A stretch of DNA of 64,000 nt from Pomphorhynchus laevis (lineage: Eukaryota > Acanthocephala > Palaeacanthocephala > Echinorhynchida > Pomphorhynchidae). The notes under the pieces were generated by a model. It was not told the DNA's origin. It did not search any database and was given only the letters and a program-made list of their open reading frames with translations. The stretch covers positions 78,278 to 142,277 of the forward strand of contig WNNJ02000802.1 of NCBI GenBank assembly GCA_012934845.2, given 5' to 3'. Of the stretch, positions 1-9,287 are shown piece after piece. Position 1 is the stretch's first letter; every line of letters starts with the position of its first letter. Position numbers and translations under genes: made by a program.

Positions 1-2328
1 GGAAAGGTGATTATCGAAATGGAAGCCTAAGAAAGTGAGATTGTGGACTATGGAGATGATCGATGAGGCAAAAGATACAGTGGGAGAAGATATGTTTGGT
101 TTACGGGGAAGGATCCACATTATTTTGGACTTTTCGGGGTTTAGAACGAGATAAAGATTGGAGAGACGTTTGTAGATAGAAGAAAGACAGTTGGAGGCAG
201 AAATGCCGATATCGTGTATGCGATGTGCGGGTGCATGAGCATAGATTAGAATGTCATCGGCGTATTGCATGACGTTAAAGGAGTAAGGTTTGATAAATGG
301 AGAGAGATCGCCAAGCAAAAGAGAGAAAAGCAGGGGACCTAGGACTGAACCTTGTGGGACCCCGCAAAAAATAGGGATGGGAGGGGAGGATGATGAATTA
401 GAACAGACGCGAAAGGAACGGTCGGATAGATATGAGGCGAACCATGCTACGGAGGAGGAAGAAAAGCCGTAATCATAACGAAGGCGAGAAAGGAGGACGG
501 AGTGGTCGACAATGTCGAATGCGGAGGAGAGTTCGAGGGAGATGAGAACACTATATAGAGCCTTGTCTCGAGAAATGAGTAAGTCGTTGTACACTTTTAT
601 GCATGCGATTTCTGTCGAGTGATTAGAGCGGAAAGCGGATTGGAAAGGAGGGTACAGATTGGATGAGGAGAGATAAGCGTTGATTTGTATTAAGATGAGG
701 CGTTCTAAGAGCTTAGAAAGAGTAGGGAGTAGTGAAATGGGGCGATAGCTAGAAGGAAGGGAGGGGTCGAGCGATTGTTTCTTAAGGAGGGGACGAACGA
801 TTGCGGATTTCCAGTGTGAAGGGAAGATACGACTGCGGATGGACGAGTTAAACAAGGTTGTGAGAAATGGGGATATCGATGAGCATATAGATTTTAATAT
901 GTGGGTAGGCAGGGGATCGGCAGGTGAGGTTTTGTTGGGCAAGGACATGAGGACAGATGATACTTCTGTAGGTGAGACAGGGAGAAGATGAAAGAGTTCC
1001 GGAAGGATGAGAGTAGACTGGGCAGAGTGGGATAGGATGGAGACCGGGGTGTGAGAGAGCAGCGTGGATACTTTAGTCTGGAGAAATGACGAATAATCAT
1101 TAGCATTGATGTTGCACGGCGTAGAGGAACGAGCAAGGATTGAGTTAAAAGTATGCCAGAGAGTCTTAGAGTTGAATGAAGTGATGATTTTATGCTGCCA
1201 GAAGGAGTTGCATTTGGTACGTAGTAGGTTGAGATAAGACCGGCGAAGAGCAAGATAGGAATCATAGAAAGACGGAGTGATCGAGCGGAAATCGCGTCTG
1301 AGAGAGCGGTGATAGACTCGAAAAGCATGGCGGAGTCGACGCTTTGAGAGTAGACATTGGATGTCAAACCATGGGGCACGGTGCAAGCGACGGTGTGGGT
1401 GAGACTTGAAGGGCAAGAGAATATCGAGAATTGATGTGAGTTCAGAGTCGAAAAGAAAGGCGAGATCGTGAGGAGATGAATATGTTATTGTGGGTAATGA
1501 TAGAGACGATTTGAGTAAGGCAGAGCGGAGAAGGGAGAGGTCAAGATTTCTCCAAGGGCGACGTAGGATTGTAGGTGTGTGAGGAGGGGTGTGGTTGCGA
1601 GTGAGATCAAGGGTGATAAGAAAGTGATCGGATAGACCAGGATCAGAGATGGACAGTGAGGTGTAGGCAGCAAAATGATCGGGGACAGCGATGATGTCGA
1701 GTGCCCCACCAAGTATATGTGTGGGGGCAGTGGAGATTAGTTTGTAATTGTAGTTGGATAAAATGTTGATGAACCGGATGGAATCCGTTGAAGAGGGGCG
1801 GTCTAGGCGGATATTGAAGTCGCCTAGAACGAGTGAAGGGATTGAGGACAAAGAACAATGAGAAAGGAGGTCAGCGAGTTCGGTAAAAAATAAGGCTGTA
1901 GGAGCTGATGAACCAGGACGGTATACAATGGCGAGATCTAGAGTGATCGGGTTAGAATAACGACAAGTGAGCAATTCAAAAGAGCAAGGACTGAAAGGGG
2001 GATTGATTTTGCGAAGAGACGCGGGGTGACGCGCGAATGCGACGATGCCGCCATGATTAGAGGATTTAGAAGGGCATGAGCTGAGGGGCCGGGCGGATTC
2101 GACTAGAAAGCAACCGGCAGAGAGCAGACGGCGAATGGGAATGTCGTCAGAATCTGAGTGCCAGGATTCGGTGAGGCAGAATAGATCGATGGATTGCTTG
2201 GTGAATAGGTTGAGGATAAGATCGGATTTATTGAGAATATATCTAGTGTTGAGGAGACCGAGGCGGAAACCGTGTGTTGTGGCGAAAGAGTCTAATGGAG
2301 AAGACACATAGGAGAGATGGAGCGCCAT
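1..2328 (-). CDS. LINE family A ORF2: endonuclease-reverse transcriptase (runs off edge)
   Basis: Start ATG at 2328 lies 37 bp inside the end of ORF1 in the -1 frame, the same start as in A2 and A3. The frame appears open for all 776 visible codons. It begins MALHLSYVSS and carries the endonuclease signatures TESW, VYRP, LGDFN and LSDH in order, followed by RT signatures SYRPISLLPTLSK, the SAFDIVDHS active-site region and GVPQGSVLGP. The visible end reaches the NLTFLGFHF region after the catalytic YADD. Just before GVPQGS, A1 has a run of six T that keeps frame, whereas A2 has five and A3 seven. Role: nicks target DNA and reverse-transcribes the element RNA. The C-terminus lies outside the window, so completeness is unproven. 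Confidence 0.85.
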   Translation of the reverse strand, partial: MALHLSYVSSPLDSFATTHGFRLGLLNTRYILNKSDLILNLFTKQSIDLFCLTESWHSDSDDIPIRRLLSAGCFLVESARPLSSCPSKSSNHGGIVAFARHPASLRKINPPFSPCSFELLTCRYSNPITLDLAIVYRPGSSAPTALFFTELADLLSHCSLSSIPSLVLGDFNIRLDRPSSTDSIRFINILSNYNYKLISTAPTHILGGALDIIAVPDHFAAYTSLSISDPGLSDHFLITLDLTRNHTPPHTPTILRRPWRNLDLSLLRSALLKSSLSLPTITYSSPHDLAFLFDSELTSILDILLPFKSHPHRRLHRAPWFDIQCLLSKRRLRHAFRVYHRSLRRDFRSITPSFYDSYLALRRSYLNLLRTKCNSFWQHKIITSFNSKTLWHTFNSILARSSTPCNINANDYSSFLQTKVSTLLSHTPVSILSHSAQSTLILPELFHLLPVSPTEVSSVLMSLPNKTSPADPLPTHILKSICSSISPFLTTLFNSSIRSRIFPSHWKSAIVRPLLKKQSLDPSLPSSYRPISLLPTLSKLLERLILIQINAYLSSSNLYPPFQSAFRSNHSTEIACIKVYNDLLISRDKALYSVLISLELSSAFDIVDHSVLLSRLRYDYGFSSSSVAWFASYLSDRSFRVCSNSSSSPPIPIFCGVPQGSVLGPLLFSLLLGDLSPFIKPYSFNVMQYADDILIYAHAPAHRIHDIGISASNCLSSIYKRLSNLYLVLNPEKSKIMWILPRKPNISSPTVSFASSIISIVHNLTFLGFHFDNHLS

Positions 2329-3317
2329 CGAATTTTTGGACGGGTGTGGACAACTTGAAAATTTCCGTCTATGTTTCGGATGGAGAGTGATGTTTCGCCG
2401 TTTTCCTCGCGACGGCGTTTTTCGATGCGGGCTGAAGAGATTTGAGCGATTTCAGAAGGGGCGCGATCGGGGAAAATTCGAGTGGTTGAAGATGACATGA
2501 GTTTGAATCGTTGAGAGAGGACAGAAGACGCGTGAGAGCGATGCTTGAAAACAATTTTTAGGAGAGGGGGCTGGGAAGGATTAGATTGAGAAGATTTGTT
2601 TAGACGGATGAATGCGACAGGAGAAATGTCCTTGAAAAAGGATGGTTTATCCGCAGGAACAATAGACGAGAGGATGGATCTGAAGGCGGAAACATCGTGG
2701 TCCAGACGTGCTTGTGGAGATAAGGAGTTAGAAGGCGTGATGTTAGTAACAATGACGCAACGATCGCGAGAAGCAAAGCGCTTCCGTAAAGGAGGACGAC
2801 TGACGTGAGTAGGTGAGATCACGATAGAAGAGCTTTCAGTTGATGATTTGGAGGGATTTGGTTTGACGACGGGAGACATAGAGGATAATGATAATAAAGA
2901 GGGTGGCAAGCGATGTGAGGAAAGGTTATGAGTGGAAGGATAGTGGAGGTTGGTGGAGGTGATTTTGATTGATGGATGCAAGTTATTGAGAAACGAGACG
3001 GGAAGGACGGGACGTGGGGTGTCGGGAAGTAAAGATGACATGGAATGGGAAGTGTATATGGTGGTAGGGTCGGTGGGTGGAGAAAGGACATTAGAAACGA
3101 CGAGGGTAGTTTGAGTTGACGTGTTGGATGTTGATATGTGCTTATTGGAAAGGTTACATATTAGTTTGTTGGCACAAAAACCACATACGAAGTCTTCTTT
3201 AGCCTTATTCTTGTCGCAGGTGATTGTTGTCCAGACGCTGCAGTCGTGTATCGAGCACTGTACTTGCAGTTGTCCATAGTTGGTGTCGGTCTTAGTTGTT
3301 TTCTTACGTCCTCCCAT
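2292..3317 (-). CDS. LINE family A ORF1: PHD-like finger nucleic-acid-binding protein
   Basis: 341 codons, complete, beginning MGGRKKTTKTD. Residues about 21-50 hold a C-x4-C-x-VW ... F-x-CGFC arrangement like the second half of a PHD finger, a feature known in ORF1 of CR1-like LINEs. A Ser/Thr/Pro-rich linker follows. The C-terminal third starts RDRCVIVTNI and ends at RPKIRW; from its alternating hydrophobic pattern and conservation in all families here I infer an RRM-like RNA-binding fold. Expected role: binding element RNA in the RNP. The last 37 bp overlap the ORF2 start. No break seen. Confidence 0.85.
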   Translation of the reverse strand: MGGRKKTTKTDTNYGQLQVQCSIHDCSVWTTITCDKNKAKEDFVCGFCANKLICNLSNKHISTSNTSTQTTLVVSNVLSPPTDPTTIYTSHSMSSLLPDTPRPVLPVSFLNNLHPSIKITSTNLHYPSTHNLSSHRLPPSLLSLSSMSPVVKPNPSKSSTESSSIVISPTHVSRPPLRKRFASRDRCVIVTNITPSNSLSPQARLDHDVSAFRSILSSIVPADKPSFFKDISPVAFIRLNKSSQSNPSQPPLLKIVFKHRSHASSVLSQRFKLMSSSTTRIFPDRAPSEIAQISSARIEKRRREENGETSLSIRNIDGNFQVVHTRPKIRWRSISPMCLLH

Positions 3318-3319
3318 AA

Positions 3320-3546
3320 ACGATGGTTGCTGTCGATTGTTGTCGTCGATGGTTGTCGTCGATGGTTGTCGTCGATGGTTGTCGTCGATGGTTGTCGTCG
3401 ATGGTTGTCGTCGATGGTTGTCGTCGATGGTTGTCGTCGATGGTTGTCGTCGATGGTTGTCGTCGATGGTTGTCGTCGATGGTTGTCGTCGATGGTTGTC
3501 GTCGATGGTTGTCGTCGATGGTTGTCGTCGATGGTTGTCGTCGATA
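3320..3546 (-). repeat. 13-bp minisatellite in the A1 5' UTR
   Basis: About 16 near-perfect copies of GTCGTCGATGGTT (element sense AACCATCGACGAC), ending just upstream of the ORF1 start. Because 13 is not a multiple of 3, all three frames stay open across the array and give spurious ORFs of repeating VVVDGCRRWLSS; these are not genes. Confidence 0.95.
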
Positions 3547-3644
3547 TTTGTTGTGTATATTAATTGTGTATATTAATTGTATTTACTTTAGATCTCAAAC
3601 TTTTTTAAGGTCTGAGTAATTTAGAAAACGATAAAGCTAGCATT

Positions 3645-4262
3645 GAAATCTTGCAATCTCGAGGAAAAGTATTGGAAAACAGTACTCGACGTGGCTCTAC
3701 ATTCAATACGATCTTTATTGTGCATCGCCACCAATCAGACTCCACATGAACGCCTGTTTAATTATCAACGCAAATTATGATACGGTTACTCTATGCCCAC
3801 TTGGATACTTGTACGCAATTTTACAAGACAAACAAATTTAGATCTACTAGTGTATCCAGTCGACGTAATCTCATCAACGTCATTGAATGCTCGTATTAGA
3901 TATATAGATTAAAGGGAAAGCACAGTGTCGACAAGTGATTTGGATCCCAAGGCTTATGGAGACACAGAGAATGATTTACCTGTAAATCATGCAAACGATG
4001 GTAACCTAGATTGTGAGGTTGGTGCACTAAGTATTAATAACACGAATCATATGAGTACGCACGCTCAATCTTCAACAGATCTCTCTCAAAGTCAAAAAGA
4101 AGAACCTGTCAACGATCAATCTGATGCAAAAGACCCGATGACGACTGTAAAGACAGGTACGGATTTAAATATATCTAACGAATCGTGTCTTCGATTTATT
4201 ACCACAACGATCAAGGTGTGAAAGAATAATAACACGAAGTAAACGCTTTAATTATTAAGGGG
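3645..4262 (+). mobile_element. Ty3/gypsy-type LTR retroelement fossil (Pol C-terminal part)
   Basis: Conceptual translation shows the end of an integrase-type Pol region (RSLLCIATNQTPHERLF), typical of invertebrate Ty3/gypsy elements, followed by the acidic Pol tail (STSDLDPK). It is a 5'-truncated, broken fossil. A purine-rich AAGGGGAAA tract near 4258 followed by TGTGATG could be the polypurine tract and the start of a 3' LTR. Age cannot be judged without a second LTR. Confidence 0.7.
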
Positions 4263-4892
4263 AAATGTGATGATATTTATACTTTTGTACTTGTGAACTT
4301 TCTAGATTGTCGAGTAAAGCCAAAAAGTAGGTCTTTATTTATTACACAATTGATCATGTTTAAATTAATAATTGACAAAGAATTATAGGACATTCGTTAA
4401 TGTTAAGGAACATGATAAGTTCCCTCGTCATTTACGATTTCTCAAAGAGAATTAAATTTGTCGAATTACTTGCCAGAGTAAAATTCCTATCGAAATAAAA
4501 TTCCTATTGAAAATACTTTAATAGTTCGGTGAATTAATCATAGCGAATGAAACGATTTCACATTTTATATTTAATAATACTGTTTATTACATTTTTGCTT
4601 TTATATTTTCTCCTGTGTGGTCGAAAAGACCATAAAAGGGTGAGGTGCCTGCATTGTTAATAATACAGTCATTGTCACAAAATGACTGTATTAGAAGGGT
4701 ATGAGACTTGGAGTACATAGAATAAATGCGATCTCTTGTATACTAGGAAACACACGGGATAATCTCTTTGGCAAATGTCTGCTAAATTATTTAAAAAATA
4801 TTAAATTAAAAACTAATTCTACAAGAAGAAATTATTTTCAGCAATTTTGGAATCAAAATCATGTATTAACAGCAATAAGATAATCTAGCCAC
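4263..4892 (+). other. Possible 3' LTR of the preceding fossil, ends uncertain
   Basis: Begins TGTGATGATATT right after a purine tract. It is AT-rich, with a CATAAAAGGG box near 4631 that could be a promoter element. The right end and a partner LTR were not found, so the assignment is tentative. No coding signal seen. Confidence 0.35.
4662..4692. repeat. Perfect 12-bp inverted repeat, 7-nt loop
   Basis: AATACAGTCATT and its exact reverse complement are separated by GTCACAA. It lies about 30 bp after the CATAAAAGGG box and could be a transcript hairpin or a palindromic factor site. Confidence 0.8.
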
Positions 4893-5849
4893 CCGGGATT
4901 TTCGATATTAAGATGTAAAGAAGAATATTTGGTCAGATAAAAGGATTATATATTGAATGTGAATTTGAGTGAGGGCAACAGCGTTTTTTTCATACAGGTT
5001 CTTTCGAATTTATTAGAACACGTGTGAAGAAGCGGCTTAACGATAATACAAATTACTGATGTTGGCAAGTGTATTTAGCAATAAAAATATTGCATTCGAA
5101 ACGCAAGTCAACATAATTTCACTAGGTGTGCACATTGTATTGAAAAATAGACAATGGGCAGACAAACCTTTGCAAAAAACTTAATGAACAGGACAACATT
5201 TGAGTTGATACCGGCACCGCAAACAATGTCAGAGTCGCCGATTTGTATAAGTGACGAAAAAGTGTTAAACAGGTCAAACGATTTATTTGTGAACAACTCT
5301 GAAAGCAGTAAAATTGTGGGCAAATCATGGGAACTGTTAGATTGTGTAAATATCGGTATTGCGAAACGAATAACCATCACAGACGTTACTATCGATGGCA
5401 GCACCGTAACTATTTTAGAATGCGATTCTTTAAAGCAGTTCCAATCGTCCAGTATTTGAATTTAAATTAAAACCCGTAATTTGAATTAATCATATCATTA
5501 TTCAAAATTATGTTAAATAAATTTTTTCAATTGAACTCTATTTTTGGCAACATTAAATTACGATGTCAATATTCACCTAATTATTTTTATTATATCAAAA
5601 TCAGCGAAATATTATTTTGTATATACTTCAAGTTTAAAAACAGATGGCTGTTTTGACCGCTCACAGATAACTACAGAAAAAATCAAAATAGAAAAAAGCA
5701 CAAAGATAAGATCAAAATACTCATTAGTAATCTTCGTTGCAGAAACGATTAACACCACGGGTGGTTCGTCAGCCAAGGATTACGTTCACAACTCATCCAA
5801 GGATATGCTGTACTTTGAATGGTTTATCATCAGATATGTCCACGATGTT
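4893..5849. other. Unassigned AT-rich stretch with a small ORF
   Basis: Contains a 101-codon ORF on + (5154-5459, starting MGRQTFAKNL) and an overlapping 98-codon ORF on - (5108-5404). Neither resembles a family I know and codon use does not favour either, so I do not call a gene. At 5640-5670 the minus strand reads GAGCGGTCAAAACAGCC, resembling the LINE H 3' terminal stem-loop, so part of this may be a decayed LINE tail. Confidence 0.4.
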
Positions 5850-6195
5850 AAATGTATTGACTTAGCCATAAGGCTTTAAGCTGATCACATAAGACAATAA
5901 AAAACAGATCAACTAAATGGGTCAGCTAGAAAATGTGACAAATCGGCTTGATCGTATATCCAACGTCGAACCTTGTTTTTGAAAGCGAGGAAATTGGTGA
6001 CGGCAGTGATATCTTCAAGCAAACTATTCCAAACATCTACTGCCCGTTCAGACAGACTGTAAAATTTTCCCAGCTTACCCGGCAATTTCTTAAACCTCAT
6101 CATACAATGGTATCGCAATCTTGTATTCTTTCGAAATCTAACTACATCCACAGAAAAACCATCAACTGAATGTACAATTCGCAAAAATACAATAT
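5850..6195 (-). mobile_element. CR1-like LINE 3' fragment (L): ORF2 C-terminus and 3' end
   Basis: The minus strand translates to the usual CR1-like ORF2 C-terminus (LGKFYSLSERAVDVWNSL), stops near 5909, and is followed by a 3' AGCC ... GGCT stem (5864-5880). It ends at about 6195, where plus-strand LINE C begins. Confidence 0.7.
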
Positions 6196-7595
6196 GCATT
6201 ATGTCAATTGGGAACCTATATACTTCGACACATGGTTGTGATGTTGAATCATCCAATCTCCTTGATACGTTCAACGATCTCAATCTAACCCAACAAATTC
6301 ACAAATTCACTAGAAGGAGGAAGCAATCATCTGCCATTTTAGACCTCTGCTTATCACGATGGGAACCCACAATCGATGAAATCTCTCTCAGCCCCCTATT
6401 GGCAACAGTGGTCATTGTGTCATTAAGGTGGCGGTTCTGTCAGTCTCTTTGAAACAATCCCCTCGTCAAAACCCGAATTGAATCCCTTCAAAGCGAATTT
6501 CGCAAGTATGACGCAAGCTATTCGAAACATTCAATGGCCTAATCCATATGTAATTGGCATAGATCAGTGCTGGGAAAATTTCAAATCTACCTTGATCAAT
6601 GCTCTAAATTACTTCTCCCCTTTAAAACGTCAGCGCACATCCCACAAAACTCCCATTTGGTTTGACTCACAGATTAAACAAATGATTAAGACAAGAGACA
6701 AAATTTACAAAAAATTCAAAGAAGGGAATTGTTCTTGGACCGATTACAAGGAATTACGAAATCAAGTAACGGCACTCAAACGTCAGAAACGCAGGTGTTT
6801 CGTTTCTAATCTTTGTCGATCATCCAAAAGATATCCCAGTAAATTTTCAAACATATCAGCTCATTTAAATCAATTACCCCTGAGATCAACTCTATATTTA
6901 TGGAAACTGGTGAGCTCACATTCGATGACAAAGCAATTGCCAATATTTTCCTGGATCAATTCACTGAAGAGAGTCCTACCTGTCAGTATTGCCCCCGAGT
7001 CTCCACAGCTCAATATCCGTGTTACGAATTTACTCCATTTGATAAATTTGAGGTACTTAACGAACTTCTGAAGCTACCACGATCAATTGCGGCAGGACCA
7101 GACAATATTCCTCCAATTCTTCTTCGGGAACTTGCACCAGTAATATATGAACCTTTACACACCATATTCGATTTATCCTTGTCAACAGGCTGTATACCAT
7201 CAGATTGGAAATGTTCTACAATCCGACCTCTCTACAAAAGAGGGGACCGTAATCTAGCAAGCAACTATCGACTAATAAGCCTTACCTGCGTTGCTTGTAA
7301 AGTGCTAGAGAAACTGCTTTTTAAACGAATCATCGGGCACCTAGAAGGGAACCAAGTACTCTGCGACAACCAGCATGGTTTCCGCCCAGGAAGATCTACT
7401 GTCACAAACCTCGTACTTGCGAGAAGTGATTGGACCAGATATGCCGAGGCTGGAGTTAGTGTTGATGTTTTGTTTTTCGACCTCAGCAAAGCATTTAATC
7501 GGATATACTATGATGTCCTCCTTATTACGCTGGAAGAGTACGGCATCATAGGAACCCTTTAAAATTGGATTAACTCATTCCTTAGAAATCGACTC
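6196..7595 (+). mobile_element. LINE C, part 1: endonuclease C-terminus to mid-RT
   Basis: 5'-truncated CR1-like LINE. Starts just after the position of GDFN and continues through the linker (KTPIWFDSQIKQMIKTRDK), a frameshift near 6870-6900, then RT motifs CKVLEKLLFKR, QHGFRPGRSTVTNLVL and FFDLSKAFNRI, ending at WINSFLRNR near 7590. RT resumes at 12262 on the far side of element B, so B inserted here. Several stops and shifts; dead. Confidence 0.8.
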
Positions 7596-7632
7596 CTTCC
7601 TTAGCTAAGGAATTAACTCCTTCCTTAGCTAA
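7592..7632. repeat. 24-bp tandem duplication at the B/C junction
   Basis: ACTCCTTCCTTAGCTAA occurs at 7592 and again at 7616, with a related TAACTCATTCCTTAG at about 7570. It is either local duplication made during insertion of B or the first bases of the B 5' UTR. Confidence 0.6.
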
Positions 7633-7662
7633 AATTGTCTTGATTGTTAAATACATAAATTC

Positions 7663-7702
7663 CAGATTTCAGTTCCGCAAGCGAAGCGAGCAGAAAATCT
7701 TG
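7663..7702 (+). other. Putative 5' UTR hairpin of family B
   Basis: CAGATTT near 7663 can pair with AAATCTTG near 7695, enclosing TTCCGCAAGCGAAGCGAGC. LINE F has a similar arrangement at 54044-54084, suggesting a conserved 5' UTR structure. Based on two copies only. Confidence 0.4.
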
Positions 7703-7734
7703 TCCACCAAGATTGTAAAACAATCAAACTACAA

Positions 7735-7850
7735 TCTTCGACGACAACCAACGACAACCTTCGACGACAACTAACGACAACCATCGACAACCATCCGCTT
7801 GACAATTATCGACAACCATCGACGACATCCGCTCGCTACTTACAACTAAC
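7735..7850 (+). repeat. Imperfect ACGACAACC-type tandem repeats in the B 5' UTR
   Basis: Degenerate units such as TTCGACGACAACC, AACGACAACC and ATCGACAACC, clearly related to the AACCATCGACGAC unit of family A but not homogenised. They lie 60-180 bp upstream of ORF1. Confidence 0.8.
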
Positions 7851-7911
7851 GACTTGCAGACTAACGGAGTTTAAACATTCTTGATTATAACTAACTAATT
7901 AACATTTTATT

Positions 7912-9287
7912 ATGGCAAAGAGAAAGCTAACTAAAAATGTCGGCCAGCAACTCAAGTCCGTCAAGGAAGCTTACATCGAAAAGCAAATTGGATGCGACAA
8001 CAAGAACTGCAATGTTTGGACTCACGTTGCCATTCCTTTCACTGACGAGGACAACGTTTTAAATCGGAATTTCCTCTGCGGCTTCTGTTGTGCTGCCCTC
8101 GTAGGTAAGCTAATGAAGAATGACCACTCAAACGGTGGAGACGTTCTGAACGCTAACAAAACAGATTTGTGCTCAATAAACTAAACTTGATATCTCTCAG
8201 TCGACTCAGACCGCTGTTATTCATAAAACATCAACAAACGACAACATATCTTATAATCTATCGTCGTCATCCGTTTGCTTACTAACTCCTTCGTCATCTA
8301 TGAAACCCGTTCTTGAAACTTCTCACACACACTCCTCCTTTAACTACGGATAAAACTTCCCATAATCTTCATCTTCCTAACAATGCAAACAGTAAAGGCC
8401 TTCATCTCGTACCTCATTTTTCCTATTCATCCCCACATCTAAATACATCTCATACCTCTTTCTTCTCTTCACGTACTCCTTACTCTACCTCCATCGTATC
8501 ACTTCTCAATAATTTACATCCTTCTGTCAAAATTATCTCCAGTAACATCTCCGTTCAACCTATTCAACAATCCACTTCTGTCACACATGCTCCAACCGTA
8601 TCACCTATCAATAATTTACATCCTTCCGTCAAAATCATCTCCAGTAACATCTCCGATCAACCGATTCAACACTCCACTCCTGTCACACATGCTCCAAACT
8701 ATCTTAAATCTTCACTTAGCACCCCTGTCATTCCCACGTTTATCTGCTCTTCTGCCTCTACTGCTACCAGGTCTTTCCGTCCACCACTACGTAATCGTTT
8801 TCCTTCGCGCGATCGATGCATTATCATATCTAATTTAAAGGTTTCCGAATCTGCTTCTCCTCAATGTCGCCTCGATGATGATGTATCTGCTTTCAGGTCT
8901 ATCCTAGCAACCATTCTTCCTGATAATAATCCATCCCTCTTCAATAATATCGCTCCTGTATATTTGATCCGTTTAAACAAATCCACTAAATCCAATCATC
9001 TCAGTCCTCCACTCCTAAAAATTGTTTTCCGAGATAGTTCACATGCATCCTTGGCACTCTCCCAACGTTTTAAACTTCTTACCACTTCATCTACTAGTCG
9101 TATCTTTCCTGACCGCTCCCCTTCTGATATTGCCCAGCTCAATTTAGCTCGCATTGAGAAACATCGACGTGAAACAAACGGCGAGTCATCCTTATCTATA
9201 CGTCAAATCAATGGAAATTTTCACGTTGTACACACAAGGCCAAAAATTCGATGGCGTCCCATCTCTCCCCCTTGTCTTCTTCGCTAG
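7912..9287 (+). pseudogene. Family B ORF1, two frameshifts
   Basis: The first frame (7912-8184) starts MAKRKLTKNVG and holds the finger IGCDNKNCNVW ... FLCGFCCA (C-x4-C ... CGFC). Homology then passes to a second frame (about 8186-8352, LDISQSTQTA) and a third (8313-9287), which carries the linker and the C-terminal RRM-like region (RDRCIIISNLK to RPKIRW). The linker includes a 34-residue in-frame tandem duplication containing NNLHPSVKIISSNIS (102-bp period from 8506). ORF2 begins at 9251 inside its end. Same role as family A ORF1. Confidence 0.8.

Larger units (their letters stand above)
1..3590 (-). mobile_element. CR1/L2-like LINE, family A, copy A1 (3' end beyond the left edge)
   Basis: Reads right to left: a 5' UTR with a 13-bp minisatellite, ORF1 (2292-3317), then ORF2 from 2328 to the window edge. 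It matches copies A2 and A3 closely in both ORFs. The 5' boundary near 3590 is set by the end of similarity with A3, which shares the segment TGTGTATTTACTTTAGAT just beyond the repeat array. It lies against a Ty3/gypsy fossil, into which it may have inserted. This is the best preserved family A copy in the window. Confidence 0.85.

Noticed and set aside
894-1858. Minus-strand ORFs such as the one starting MPHGLTSNVYS
   Set aside because: Same strand as ORF2 but a different frame. They recur in A2 and A3 only because the ORF2 sequence is conserved, so they are frame shadows.
3246-3619. Overlapping ORFs with repeated VVVDGCRRWLSS residues
   Set aside because: They are translations of a 13-bp minisatellite in all three frames, not genes. 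The same applies to 50788-51274.
5108-5459. Host gene at 5154-5459
   Set aside because: Open frames exist on both strands over the same bases, there is no recognisable domain, and no splice or promoter context was seen.
5850-7595. Minus-strand LINE 3' fragment next to a plus-strand LINE piece, read as a twin-priming inversion
   Set aside because: The plus-strand piece (LINE C) has its own 3' end in plus orientation at about 20010 after the nested insertions, so the two are different elements.
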